Assembly (NCBI RefSeq): GCF_004368785.1
Contig: NZ_SODM01000003.1
Coordinates: forward strand, 682,001 to 746,000
Length of the DNA: 64,000 nucleotides
Direction of reading: 5' to 3'
From: Flavobacterium sp. 270
GTDB taxonomy: Bacteria > Bacteroidota > Bacteroidia > Flavobacteriales > Flavobacteriaceae
Below the pieces are notes generated by a model that was given only the letters and a program-made list of their open reading frames with translations, ran no database searches and was not told the DNA's origin. This document shows positions 17,073 through 26,173 of this stretch, in pieces; the stretch's first letter is position 1; each line of letters opens with the position of its first letter. A program made the translations under genes and the position numbers.

Positions 17073-17588
17073 TTAGGCGTTTTTTGACAGCGTTTTCTCA
17101 AAAGCTTTTCGTTTTCCACCTCTAAATTCTACTTCTCCACAGTAAACATAATCTAACTTCTCAAAAATTTTCAGCATTGGAATATTATCAAAATTGGTAT
17201 CTACTTTTATGCTGTAAATTTCATTCTGCAAAGCCAATTCTTCTGTATAAAGCAGTATTTTTTTAGCCAGGCCTTTTCCTAAATATTCCGGAGAAACTGC
17301 AAGTCGGTGCAGCACTGCAAAATCACCATTCGTTAACCATTTTCCGTCTAATTTTTCGTAAGCGGGCTCATCATTAAAAACAATTGATGCATAGCCAATA
17401 ATCTCTTCTTTATTGGTTAATACGTAACCTGCACCTTTTTCTATGTCTTTTTTTACGACATCAAGATTTGGATATCCGTCTTGCCATTGCTGACTTCCGT
17501 CTTCTTTTCTGCGTAAAATAGCTTGGCTTAAAATGTCCCAAATTAAGTTTGATTCATTTAAAACGGCTTTTCTGAAATTTAGATCCAT
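17073..17588 (-). CDS. GNAT-family N-acetyltransferase
   Basis: This 171-residue protein has the acetyl-CoA-binding signature of the GNAT fold: the strand VLHRLAVSPEYLGKGLAKKILLYTEELAL (around residues 93-121) contains the Q/RxxGxG/A-type loop YLGKGLA. The protein begins MDLNFRKAVLNESNLIWDIL, typical of single-domain GNATs acting on small molecules or protein N-termini. The substrate cannot be inferred. It lies 45 nt upstream of the ClC channel gene on the same strand, so co-transcription is possible. Confidence 0.88.
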   Translation of the reverse strand: MDLNFRKAVLNESNLIWDILSQAILRRKEDGSQQWQDGYPNLDVVKKDIEKGAGYVLTNKEEIIGYASIVFNDEPAYEKLDGKWLTNGDFAVLHRLAVSPEYLGKGLAKKILLYTEELALQNEIYSIKVDTNFDNIPMLKIFEKLDYVYCGEVEFRGGKRKAFEKTLSKNA

Positions 17589-17633
17589 GGTAATTTAATT
17601 GTATGATTTTTTGAAATGTAGTGTTTTATAAAA

Positions 17634-19418
17634 CTATTCGATTGTCATAGAACGCAGTTTGGTTCTATAAGCCTCAAGTGCTATAGATTTAGAAATGATG
17701 CCGTAATATTTTTCATTTCGTAAAACAGGTAAAAATGCAGTTTTTGTTCTTTCAAATTTACTCATTACAATTTCCATGCTATCGTAAGATGAAATTGTAG
17801 CTTGAGGAATTTTCATGACATCTTTAATTAAAGTGTATTTTACCCGATAAGCATTAAAAATAATTTCTCTGATATCATTAAAGTGTACAATTCCAACCAG
17901 ATCTTTTTCGTGGTCTACTACGGCAAAAACAACCTGATTTGAATGCGAAATCAGATCGACAAGTTTGCCCAGATTTTCATCGGGATGAACCGTTAAATAA
18001 TCACATTGAATGATAGAATCTATGTCTAAGGTAGAAAGAATATTAGAATCTTTATTACTGGTAAAAGCGTGTCCTTTTTTTGCAAGTCCTTTTACGTCAA
18101 GCGAATATTTCTCAAAACGCTTAGAAATGGCAAAACTTATAGAAGAAACAATCATTAGCGGAATCATTAATCCGTAACCACCCGTGATTTCTGCAATTAA
18201 GAAGATCGCTGTAAGCGGTGCGTGAAATAATCCGCTCAGAATACCTGCCATTCCAACCATTGTAAAGTTTCCAATTGGCAATTTTGATAAGCCTATTAAA
18301 GTTATAAATTTGGAGAAAAAATAGCCTAAATAAGACCCCAGGAATAGAGAAGGGGCGAAGTTTCCTCCATTTCCTCCACTTCCCAAGGTAAGGGCAGAAG
18401 CAAATACTTTTACCATCATGGTTGCTCCTATAAAAAGCAGTAAAACCCAATTGTTATTTCTAAAATCAGCAAATAAAGTATTGTCTAAAAGTTTTCCCGG
18501 ATCTGTTTCAGATAAGGTTTTAATGCTTTCGTAACCCTCACCAAATAAGGTTGGGAAAATAAAAATTAAAATCGCTAATAAAGAAGAACCAATAAAGGCT
18601 TTTTTATAAGGACCAATTTCTAATTTAGAAAAATAATGTTCTACTCTTTGAAAGTTTCGTGAATAATAAATCGCTGTAAGTCCGGTTAAAACGCCTAAAA
18701 ATACATAAAACGGAATATTATGATAATCAAATGTCTGTTGTGTTTTAAAGCTTAAAAGAATAGTTTCGTCCAAAACGATAGCAGAAACCAAAGCACCAGT
18801 TGCGGCAGAAATCATAATTGGTGTAAAGGCAGAAATGCTGACATCTACCAATAAAACTTCGATAGCAAAAAGAACTCCGGCAATGGGCGCATTAAACGCG
18901 GCCGATATTCCGGCAGCAACACCACAGCCAATAAGCAGGGTTCTGTCTTTATATTGTAATTTATAATTTTGAGCAAAATTAGACCCGAATGCTGCACCGG
19001 TTATAACAATTGGGCTTTCAAGACCTGCAGAACCTCCTAAACCAACAGTTAAGGAACTCGTAATGATCTGAGCGTACATCTGTTTTTTAGGGATGATACT
19101 AGCCTTTTTTGCAACGGCATATAAAATTTGAGAAGTACCTTTTTCGATTTTACCGTTTAAAACTCTTTTGATAACAAAAACAGTTAATAGAATACCAATA
19201 ATTGGCAGGATACTATTAATAAAACTTAATTTTAGAATTCCGTTTATGTAAGTTGCAAACGAGAAAACGCTGTGTGCGAATGTTTTAAGTATAATTACAG
19301 CAAGTGAGCACGAAATACCAATTAAAACGCTTGATAAAAAAATAAATTGCTTTGGAGTCATTAGGGATTGCGCCAAAGCAATGATGCTTTCTAGTCTTCT
19401 GAAATATTTTTTTAGCAT
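17634..19418 (-). CDS. ClC-family chloride channel or transporter with C-terminal CBS pair
   Basis: This 594-residue inner-membrane protein has about a dozen hydrophobic segments followed by a cytosolic CBS pair (around residues 460-585, including VHPDENLGKLVDLI and LVGIVHFNDIREI). The selectivity-filter segment GLESPIVITGAAFGS (around residues 131-145) corresponds to GREGP of E. coli ClC and keeps the gating glutamate. A second filter segment, GGNGGNFAPSLFLG (around 350), matches GGIFAP. The helix-D GSGIP motif is not recognisable (KGTSQILYAVAKK lies there), so ion preference should not be assumed. Prokaryotic CBS-bearing ClCs are often nucleotide-sensing, which is inference here. Confidence 0.9.
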   Translation of the reverse strand: MLKKYFRRLESIIALAQSLMTPKQFIFLSSVLIGISCSLAVIILKTFAHSVFSFATYINGILKLSFINSILPIIGILLTVFVIKRVLNGKIEKGTSQILYAVAKKASIIPKKQMYAQIITSSLTVGLGGSAGLESPIVITGAAFGSNFAQNYKLQYKDRTLLIGCGVAAGISAAFNAPIAGVLFAIEVLLVDVSISAFTPIMISAATGALVSAIVLDETILLSFKTQQTFDYHNIPFYVFLGVLTGLTAIYYSRNFQRVEHYFSKLEIGPYKKAFIGSSLLAILIFIFPTLFGEGYESIKTLSETDPGKLLDNTLFADFRNNNWVLLLFIGATMMVKVFASALTLGSGGNGGNFAPSLFLGSYLGYFFSKFITLIGLSKLPIGNFTMVGMAGILSGLFHAPLTAIFLIAEITGGYGLMIPLMIVSSISFAISKRFEKYSLDVKGLAKKGHAFTSNKDSNILSTLDIDSIIQCDYLTVHPDENLGKLVDLISHSNQVVFAVVDHEKDLVGIVHFNDIREIIFNAYRVKYTLIKDVMKIPQATISSYDSMEIVMSKFERTKTAFLPVLRNEKYYGIISKSIALEAYRTKLRSMTIE

Positions 19419-19494
19419 TCTGTTTTAATAAATTATCGTTTCTTACAAAATTAGGTTATAATCTCGTAAAAAAAAACTAAAACCGACAATTCAA

Positions 19495-21177
19495 TTAAAA
19501 ACCTACCGCTTTATCGTCGCCTCTAAAGTCCGCACCGCCTTCAAGATTTTTATTCGGAAGTACTAAAATCGCATCCACTTTACCAATAATTGGGGTTGCT
19601 TTTTCGTTGATTAGATAATTTTTTGCTTTTAATTTTTCGATCGTTTTAACATCAAAAGTATCAGGTTCAAAAGTGATAAGATCCGGAAGCCATTGATGAT
19701 GAAAACGCGGTGCATTTACGGCTTCCTGCATGCTTAAATTGTATTCGTAAACATTTAAAATGGTTTGCAAAACAGACGTGATAATAGTTGAACCGCCCGG
19801 AGTTCCTACAACCATAAAAAGTTTTCCGTTTTTCTCTACAATTGTTGGTGTCATAGAACTCAACATTCTTTTTTGCGGTGCAATACTGTTGGCTTCATTA
19901 CCCACTAAACCAAACATATTTGGCGAACCAGGTTTGGCGCTAAAATCATCCATTTCATTATTCAAAAAGAAACCTAAATCATCACAATAATATTTAGAAC
20001 CATAACCGTCATTTAAGGTTGTAGTTGCAGCAACAGCATTTCCAAATTGGTCAACAATAGAATAATGAGTAGTTTCGGTACTTTCGTTATACGTAACTTT
20101 TCCTTCTTTTATTTCGGATGATAAACTGGCTTTTTCAGGATTAAAAGAAGCCATTCTATCTTTTAAATAGGTTTCGGCTAATAACGCTTTTAATGGAATT
20201 TTTACAAAATCGGGATCGCCCAAAAAGTAACTTCTGTCGGCGTAAGCTCTTCTTTCTGCTTCTACAATTATCTGAATAGATTCTGCGGCATTATGTCCGA
20301 GTTTTGATAAATCATAAGGTTCGATCATTTTTAAGATTTGTGCCAGACAAATACCGCCGCTGCTTGGCGGCGACATCGAAGTGATTTTTAAATCTTTATA
20401 AGTAAACTGCAATGGAGTTCTCCACTTTGCTTCGTATTTTGCTAAATCCTGAAGCGTAATAATTCCTCCTTTTTTCTGAAGATAATCTACCAGAATTTTG
20501 GCAGTTTCTCCTTTGTAAAATTCATTTCTGCCATTTTTCTGAATTCTTTTCAGCGTTTTGGCCAAAGCAGGATATTTTATAGTATCATTTTCTTTGAAGT
20601 TTTGTGATGCAAGAGAAGCTGTACCGTTTATTTTTAGAAGACTTTCGTGATAAGCATTTAAACTTTTTTCTTGTTTTTGAGTTACAATAACACCTCTTTC
20701 TGCTAGGGCAATTACAGGTTTTAAAATTTCGGACATTGGCATTGTTCCAAATTTTTTATGGACTGCAAAAACACCTGCAATAGTTCCGGGAACTCCAATT
20801 GCGAGCGCTGTTTCGGTACTTTTCCCTTTAATAACATTTCCGTCTTTATCCAGAAACATATCTTTTGTTGCTGCCAGTGGCGCTTTTTCGCGATAGTCCA
20901 GAGAGCCGACTTCGCCATTTGCTTTTCGGTAAACCATAAAACCGCCTCCGCCAATGTTTCCGGCAAACGGAAAAGCTACAGCCAAAGCCAATTCTGTACC
21001 CACCATAGCATCAAATGCATTACCGCCTTTTTTCATAATATCGGCACCAATTTTTGACGCTTCTTCGCGTGCCGAAACCACCATAGCTTTTGTAACGACC
21101 AATCCGGTTGGATTTGCAGTTTGCTGTGAAAAGCCATAAGCTGAGATAAAACAAAGTAAAAGGGTAATTTTTTTCAT
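19495..21177 (-). CDS. ggt: Gamma-glutamyltransferase
   Basis: This periplasmic enzyme of 560 residues hydrolyses or transfers the gamma-glutamyl group of glutathione and related peptides. It has a signal peptide (MKKITLLLCFISAYGFSQQ). The proenzyme self-cleaves before a threonine; the STETTHYSIVDQFGNAVAATTTLN stretch (around residues 365-388) supplies the nucleophile (TTHYS). NIGGGGFMVYR near residue 77, DYREKAPLAAT, SPPSSGGI and TPGGSTIITSVLQ near residue 460 complete the family pattern. Length is normal. An ergothioneine operon lies 34 kb away, but nothing links it directly to this gene. Confidence 0.96.
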   Translation of the reverse strand: MKKITLLLCFISAYGFSQQTANPTGLVVTKAMVVSAREEASKIGADIMKKGGNAFDAMVGTELALAVAFPFAGNIGGGGFMVYRKANGEVGSLDYREKAPLAATKDMFLDKDGNVIKGKSTETALAIGVPGTIAGVFAVHKKFGTMPMSEILKPVIALAERGVIVTQKQEKSLNAYHESLLKINGTASLASQNFKENDTIKYPALAKTLKRIQKNGRNEFYKGETAKILVDYLQKKGGIITLQDLAKYEAKWRTPLQFTYKDLKITSMSPPSSGGICLAQILKMIEPYDLSKLGHNAAESIQIIVEAERRAYADRSYFLGDPDFVKIPLKALLAETYLKDRMASFNPEKASLSSEIKEGKVTYNESTETTHYSIVDQFGNAVAATTTLNDGYGSKYYCDDLGFFLNNEMDDFSAKPGSPNMFGLVGNEANSIAPQKRMLSSMTPTIVEKNGKLFMVVGTPGGSTIITSVLQTILNVYEYNLSMQEAVNAPRFHHQWLPDLITFEPDTFDVKTIEKLKAKNYLINEKATPIIGKVDAILVLPNKNLEGGADFRGDDKAVGF

Positions 21178-21213
21178 AACAGAAAGTATTAGTATTTATA
21201 AAATCTGTTGATT

Positions 21214-21798
21214 TTATAAGGAAAGTAATTTTTGTTTTGCCTGCTTTTGAATGTCTTCAAAAAAGAGTGTAAATTCTTCTTCAAATTCAGCGTAGAATTC
21301 TTTTAATTCTTCGCTTGCAAACTGCATTTTAGAAGTGTTTTTTGACCTTCGGTCCATTTGTGTCAAAATGTTGTGAATTCCCTCGACGGTTCGATAACTT
21401 AAAAGCCAGTTTCTCTGAATCATATACGGCATTAAATCCTGAGTTTTTTCGCTAAGAATTTCATAGTTTTCATGCAATGAGCTATAGAACCTATTGATGA
21501 AACTTTCGAGTTTTTCATCAGAATAATTGCTCCAGTTTTTGGCTAAAAAATGATCGTATAAAATATCTACAATCACGCCGGCATAATGATGGTATTTTTC
21601 GTGCAGTCGTTTTGTACTCTGCCTGAAAATATCATGAGAATCGGTGTAAGTGTCTATAAAACGGTGCAGGAGAATTCCTTTTTGTACATCTTCGGGGAAA
21701 TGCTCAAATTGTTTTCCACGAATACCATCGGCCATAAAATTGCCAATTTTAATCAAATCATTTTCGCCAGAAAGATATATGTGGGCTAGGAAGTTCAT
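21214..21798 (-). CDS. acpH: Acyl carrier protein phosphodiesterase (AcpH-like)
   Basis: This 194-residue protein of the ACP phosphodiesterase (AcpH/YajB) family removes 4'-phosphopantetheine from ACP in E. coli. The N-terminus MNFLAHIYLSGENDLIKIGNFMADGIRG holds the metal-binding His and Asp of the HD-like fold. HRFIDTYTDSHDIFRQS (around residues 46-62) and VDILYDHFLAKNWSNY (around 77-92) are further conserved segments. In flavobacteria the role has not been shown. It lies 36 nt upstream of ggt on the same strand. Confidence 0.9.
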   Translation of the reverse strand: MNFLAHIYLSGENDLIKIGNFMADGIRGKQFEHFPEDVQKGILLHRFIDTYTDSHDIFRQSTKRLHEKYHHYAGVIVDILYDHFLAKNWSNYSDEKLESFINRFYSSLHENYEILSEKTQDLMPYMIQRNWLLSYRTVEGIHNILTQMDRRSKNTSKMQFASEELKEFYAEFEEEFTLFFEDIQKQAKQKLLSL

Positions 21799-21804
21799 TT
21801 TTTT

Positions 21805-22022
21805 AAAGTTGCTAAGATTCTTAGGTGCTGAGTTGCTAAGGTTCTAAGTTATTTTAGTAAAAGTATGAAAACTTTTTTAATCGTCTAAGGGACTAAGGTT
21901 CTAAGTTACTAAGCTTCTAAGAATGGCAGCAGTTTCTAAGTTCAAAATCTTAGCAACTCAGCATCTTAGAATCTTCTTTTAAAAATCTTAGCCCCTTAGC
22001 ACCTAAGAATCTTAGCAACTTT
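21805..22022. repeat. Perfect 25-bp inverted repeat enclosing CTAAG-rich sequence
   Basis: Arms at 21805-21829 (AAAGTTGCTAAGATTCTTAG...) and 21998-22022 are exact reverse complements over 25 nt. Between them are many copies of CTAAG or CTTAG in both orientations. The element nearly fills the gap between acpH and glmM. Its right edge touches the glmM promoter box at 22025. Confidence 0.8.
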
Positions 22023-22024
22023 TC

Positions 22025-22032
22025 TATATTTG
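22025..22032 (+). promoter_or_regulatory. Candidate -7 promoter box for glmM
   Basis: TATATTTG matches TAnnTTTG exactly and lies 27 nt before the glmM ATG. No clear -33 TTG was found, because that position falls inside the right repeat arm. Confidence 0.45.
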
Positions 22033-22058
22033 TAATAAAATAACCATAACTCACAGAA

Positions 22059-23447
22059 ATGACATTAATAAAATCTATTTCAGGGATCCGCGGGACTATC
22101 GGTGGAAAAGTTGGAGATAACCTAACTCCTGTAGATGCGGTAAAATTTGCATCGGCTTACGGAACTTTCCTTAAAAATAATACTTCAAAAGATAAATTAA
22201 CGGTTGTAATTGGTCGCGATGCCAGAATTTCTGGGCCGATGATTCACAATCTTGTTGTAAATACTTTAATTGGTTTAGGAATTAATGTAATTGATCTTGG
22301 ACTTTCTACTACGCCAACTGTAGAAGTTGCTGTACCTTTAGAAAAAGCAGACGGAGGCATTATCTTAACTGCTTCTCATAATCCAAAACAATGGAATGCT
22401 TTAAAATTATTAAATGCTAAAGGAGAATTTCTTAGCGGTGATGAAGGAGCAAAAATCCTTGAAATTGCAGAAGCAGAAGCTTTTGATTTTTCTGATGTTG
22501 ATAATTTAGGAGAAATCACGGTAAATGACGCTTATATGGATATTCACATCGACGAGGTTTTAAATTTACCTTTGGTTGATGTTGAAGCTGTAAAAGCGGC
22601 TAAATTTAAAGTGGTTGTTGATGGCGTAAATTCTTCTGGTGGAATTATTATTCCGAAATTATTAGAATTAATGGGCGTTGAAGTGGTAAAATTATACTGC
22701 GAACCAAACGGACATTTTCCTCATAATCCAGAGCCTTTAAAAGAACATCTTACGGATATTTCTGAATTGGTTGTAAAAGAAAAAGCGCATTTAGGTGTTG
22801 TGGTTGATCCAGATGTAGATCGTTTGGCTTTTATTAGCGAAGACGGAGAAATGTTTGGAGAAGAATATACTTTGGTTGCTTGCGCTGATTATGTTTTGAG
22901 TAAAACTCCGGGAAATACAGTTTCTAATATGTCATCTTCTCGTGCATTACGTGATGTAACGGTTGGACACAAAGGTAACTACGAAGCGAGCGCAGTAGGC
23001 GAGGTGAACGTTGTAGAATTGATGAAAAAAAATAACGCTATAATTGGCGGCGAAGGAAACGGAGGAATTATCTATCCAGAATCTCATTACGGGCGTGATA
23101 GTTTGGTTGGAGTGGCTTTGTTTTTAACGCATTTAGCGAATAAAAAAATGTCGGTTTCGGCATTGCGTGCTTCTTATCCGGAATATTATATGAGCAAAAA
23201 TAAAATCGAATTAACACCGCAAATTGATGTTGATGCGATTTTGGTTGCTATGACAGAGAAATACAAAAACGAAGATATTACGACAATTGATGGTGTAAAA
23301 ATTGATTTTGCCACAGAATGGGTTCATTTAAGAAAATCAAACACAGAACCAATTATTCGTATTTATACAGAAGCTCCTTCTCAGGAAAAAGCAGATGTTT
23401 TGGCGCTTCGAATTATAGATGAAATTAAAGCTATTGCGGGAATTTAA
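22059..23447 (+). CDS. glmM: Phosphoglucosamine mutase (GlmM-type phosphohexomutase)
   Basis: This should interconvert glucosamine-6-phosphate and glucosamine-1-phosphate for UDP-GlcNAc, peptidoglycan and lipid A synthesis. The phosphoserine loop is LTASHNPKQWNALKLLN (around residues 100-116). The metal loop is DPDVDRLAFI (around 247-256), the sugar-binding loop GEGNGGIIYPE (around 327), and the phosphate-binding loop LRKSNTEPIIRIYTEA (around 425). The N-terminus begins SISGIRGTIGG as in archaeal/Bacteroidota GlmM. At 462 residues it is normal. Some members of this group act mainly on mannose or glucose phosphates, so specificity is likely but not proven. Confidence 0.93.
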   Translation: MTLIKSISGIRGTIGGKVGDNLTPVDAVKFASAYGTFLKNNTSKDKLTVVIGRDARISGPMIHNLVVNTLIGLGINVIDLGLSTTPTVEVAVPLEKADGGIILTASHNPKQWNALKLLNAKGEFLSGDEGAKILEIAEAEAFDFSDVDNLGEITVNDAYMDIHIDEVLNLPLVDVEAVKAAKFKVVVDGVNSSGGIIIPKLLELMGVEVVKLYCEPNGHFPHNPEPLKEHLTDISELVVKEKAHLGVVVDPDVDRLAFISEDGEMFGEEYTLVACADYVLSKTPGNTVSNMSSSRALRDVTVGHKGNYEASAVGEVNVVELMKKNNAIIGGEGNGGIIYPESHYGRDSLVGVALFLTHLANKKMSVSALRASYPEYYMSKNKIELTPQIDVDAILVAMTEKYKNEDITTIDGVKIDFATEWVHLRKSNTEPIIRIYTEAPSQEKADVLALRIIDEIKAIAGI

Positions 23448-23463
23448 TTTTCTTATAAAGTTC

Positions 23464-23501
23464 AAAAAAAAACTCTTTCATTATTGAAAGAGTTTTTTTT
23501 T
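23464..23501. terminator. Bidirectional intrinsic terminator
   Basis: AACTCTTTCA / TGAAAGAGTT is flanked by A-runs and T-runs. It separates the converging glmM and GH128 genes. Confidence 0.9.
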
Positions 23502-23511
23502 GACTGAGTTT

Positions 23512-24996
23512 TTAGTCTTTTATAATTTTGATTGACTTCTTAATCTTGCCGTATGAAGCATTCACAATATAAACACCTTTAGAAAGTTTGTCAGTTATTT
23601 TAATATCTTCATTTGTAGAATAAGCATTAGAAGAGAAACACAAAGTTCCTTTCATATCAAAAATCTTTACCGTAAGAGGTTCTGTAAATGCTGACTTTAC
23701 ATGAAGAACCGATTGATTTTTTACAGGATTTGGATAAACCGAAATAGCATCTTTTTCTAATTCCGGATCATTAACGCCTAAGTTGGCTACAGCTGCATCG
23801 ATATAATTAAAGTTCATATCCTCAGATTTAAAATGAACTTTAAGATATACTTCTCCTTTTGGTAAAGCAACACCATTTACAACTTTGTCAACATAAGTCT
23901 GCGCGCCTCCCGTTGCTGCAAAAGTTTCGTCAGTTTTTACTTTTACGCCATTTACACTAATATCAAATTTTCCTGCAATTGTTGCCGAAGCAACTCTAAA
24001 AGTCAGATTATAAGTTCCGGCATCAGCAACATTCAGCATAAATTCGTTCCAATCGCCAGCATTTATCAGAGAAACATTTTGTCCCGTATTAGAATCTGTA
24101 GTGGTTTGTAATCCGGTTCCTTTTCTGCGATAATGTTTATTGGCAGTAATTCTGCCCGGAACATTCATTTTTTTAGTTGTATAAGTATTGTTGATGTATG
24201 CTGTTCCGATAGGTTTTAAAACACCGCTTTGAGAGCTTAGTAATTGTCCTTCGAGCATATCCGTCCAGGTAGGATCAACTCTTCCTGTAAACCAAGAATA
24301 ACGATAAATATCTGGATCATTTTCAAAATTTGTAATGATATCGGTCATAAAAGCTGTTTTATCAGCAGCAGATTGAATTACTCGGTTTGCAAATTCGGTT
24401 ACCCAAACCGGGCGATTGAATTTTTTAAGAAGTCCGGTTACACCAATTACAGAACCTGCAGAACTATCGTAAGTATGAAACGAAATGTAATCTACTTTAC
24501 AAGTCGGGCAAAGACGAAAAAATTCAGTGTGCCAGGCAACAGGATCGCTGTAACCACCATAATTATTCGGGCCATTATAGGCTGGTGATGCACTTACAAT
24601 TTCAAGGTTTTTTGCAGCAGCAATTTTTTCAACATTAACCCAGGCATTTACGGCTTCTTGTGGCGTTAATCTTGATCCGTCAGTAAAATTAGGTTCATTA
24701 AAAGCTAATAAATATTTAGCTCCCGGTTTTATTTTAGCTATAAAATTCTGAACATCAGCATCATTAATTTTTCCCCAAGCCATTGGTACGAATTCAACTC
24801 CCAATGATTCATAATCTGCTCTTAGGTCAGTATCGGGTTCTGGAGACCAATTGTACCACCAGGAAACTCCCGGTTTTAAGGCCAGCATATCGGCTTTAGA
24901 ATGATATCCGTAAGCAATACCACGTTTTGGACTCTGAGCAGAAATAATAGAAATGGTAAATAATAATAAAAGAGTATACGATAATTTTTTGATCAT
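23512..24996 (-). CDS. Secreted GH128-like endo-beta-1,3-glucanase with type IX secretion sorting domain
   Basis: The 494-residue product has a signal peptide (MIKKLSYTLLLLFTISIISAQ). A GH128 (Glyco_hydro_cc) catalytic domain covers residues about 25-270; the acid/base glutamate is in LLAFNEPNFTD (around residue 100) and the nucleophile in PVWVTEFAN (around 200). A carbohydrate-binding beta-sandwich follows, around residues 285-405 (AGTYNLTFRVASATIAGKFDISVNG). The C-terminal type A sorting domain, ISVYPNPVKNQSVLHVKS...KGVYIVNASYGKIKKSIKI, marks secretion by the Por (type IX) system. It likely degrades laminarin-like or fungal beta-1,3-glucan outside the cell. It is a single gene with no adjacent polysaccharide locus. 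Confidence 0.9.
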   Translation of the reverse strand: MIKKLSYTLLLLFTISIISAQSPKRGIAYGYHSKADMLALKPGVSWWYNWSPEPDTDLRADYESLGVEFVPMAWGKINDADVQNFIAKIKPGAKYLLAFNEPNFTDGSRLTPQEAVNAWVNVEKIAAAKNLEIVSASPAYNGPNNYGGYSDPVAWHTEFFRLCPTCKVDYISFHTYDSSAGSVIGVTGLLKKFNRPVWVTEFANRVIQSAADKTAFMTDIITNFENDPDIYRYSWFTGRVDPTWTDMLEGQLLSSQSGVLKPIGTAYINNTYTTKKMNVPGRITANKHYRRKGTGLQTTTDSNTGQNVSLINAGDWNEFMLNVADAGTYNLTFRVASATIAGKFDISVNGVKVKTDETFAATGGAQTYVDKVVNGVALPKGEVYLKVHFKSEDMNFNYIDAAVANLGVNDPELEKDAISVYPNPVKNQSVLHVKSAFTEPLTVKIFDMKGTLCFSSNAYSTNEDIKITDKLSKGVYIVNASYGKIKKSIKIIKD

Positions 24997-25149
24997 GTTT
25001 AATGATTTTTAGGTTTTGTTTTAGATTATAAGGGCGCTTCAAATTTAGGTTGTTTCGTCCTTTATCTGGTTAAAAAAATCATTACAAAAACACATCAAAT
25101 GTTTTCAGAATTCTAAAGTAATCTTATAGTATTTGAGTTAAAAAGAAAA

Positions 25150-25182
25150 AAGTCTGAAGAACAATTATTGTTTTTCAGACTT
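25150..25182 (-). terminator. Intrinsic terminator after the acyltransferase gene
   Basis: AAGTCTGAA pairs with TTCAGACTT, with a smaller inner AACAAT/ATTGTT stem and a T-rich tail on the minus strand. It lies just past the stop of the acyltransferase gene. Confidence 0.75.
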
Positions 25183-25189
25183 ACTTTTA

Positions 25190-26062
25190 TTAATTAACTC
25201 GGTGTTTCCATCTTTTATGCGTCCACAAATAAAATTCGGGAGCTTCAAGAATTTGTTTTTCGACCTCGTGCAAATACATTTCTGTAATTTTAAAATCGGG
25301 ATATTCTCTTGGATGATCTGCAAGCGGAATAAAACTGGCTTCGTAATAGCCGCGTTTTATTTTTTTTACTTTAAAGAAAATAACACTCAAATCGTATTTC
25401 TTTGCCAGCATTTCAGATCCGGTATGTACAGGAACTTCAATTCCCATGAATGTACTTGAGTGAAAAATTCGATCCAGTTTTGGAGACTGATCACTCGCAA
25501 GACCATAAAGACTTAAAACTCCGTCTCTTTGGTTTTGTGCCATAAGCGGAATTGTTTTTCTGGTTTCTACTAATTCTGTATTGTATTTAGAACGAATTTT
25601 TCGAACTAATTTATCAAAATAAGGATTGGCAATTTTTTTATAAACGGCTACTCCTTTAAATTTTAGTTTGGTATTAATGGTAAGAATCCATTCAAAACTT
25701 GCATAATGAGAAGTTACCAAAACAGCACTTCTGCCTCTTTTCTCGTATTCCTGAATTACTTCAAGATTGGTAATCGCAAATCTTTTATCCATTTCTTCAG
25801 GAGACATACTCATAGTTTTTATCATCTCTAAAAACATATCGCACATATGCTGATAAAACTTTTTTTCGATAACTTTTCTTTCGTTGTCACTTAAATGAGG
25901 CAAAGCCAAAGCTAGATTTTCGCGTACGACCTTTCTTCTGTATCCCAAAACATAATATACCAGAAAGAATACAAAATCTGAAAACCAGTAAAATATTCGA
26001 AAAGGAAGTATAGAGATAAGCCAGAGAATAGGGTAGGCTAAAATATAAACAAGAAACTGCAT
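25190..26062 (-). CDS. Lysophospholipid / lipid A-type acyltransferase (HtrB/LpxL family)
   Basis: This 290-residue inner-membrane protein has an N-terminal hydrophobic anchor (FLVYILAYPILWLISILPFRIFYWFSDFVFFLVYYVLG). The catalytic HX4E motif is seen in TSHYASFEWIL (around residues 118-128). The family transfers secondary acyl chains to KDO2-lipid A. In Bacteroidota some members instead make ornithine or other aminolipids, or flavolipin-type lipids, so the acceptor is uncertain. The divergent rhomboid gene starts 112 nt upstream. Confidence 0.9.
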   Translation of the reverse strand: MQFLVYILAYPILWLISILPFRIFYWFSDFVFFLVYYVLGYRRKVVRENLALALPHLSDNERKVIEKKFYQHMCDMFLEMIKTMSMSPEEMDKRFAITNLEVIQEYEKRGRSAVLVTSHYASFEWILTINTKLKFKGVAVYKKIANPYFDKLVRKIRSKYNTELVETRKTIPLMAQNQRDGVLSLYGLASDQSPKLDRIFHSSTFMGIEVPVHTGSEMLAKKYDLSVIFFKVKKIKRGYYEASFIPLADHPREYPDFKITEMYLHEVEKQILEAPEFYLWTHKRWKHRVN

Positions 26063-26144
26063 GTAAATTTTTTTTACAAATATAAAGTAAAAATGAATAA
26101 TGCGTGATATTTTAGGTTTTTACTAACTTATCTGTGATATTGAT

Positions 26145-26152
26145 TATATTTA
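26145..26152 (+). promoter_or_regulatory. Weak -7 box candidate for the rhomboid gene
   Basis: TATATTTA lies 22 nt before the ATG and differs from TAnnTTTG only in the last base. No clear -33 element is seen. Confidence 0.3.
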
Positions 26153-26173
26153 CAACTCACTTAAACCGTTTTT

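Noticed and set aside
21805..22022. CTAAG-rich direct and inverted units considered as a CRISPR-like array
   Set aside because: The units are degenerate, irregularly spaced and in both orientations. The outer arms form an inverted repeat, not direct repeats.
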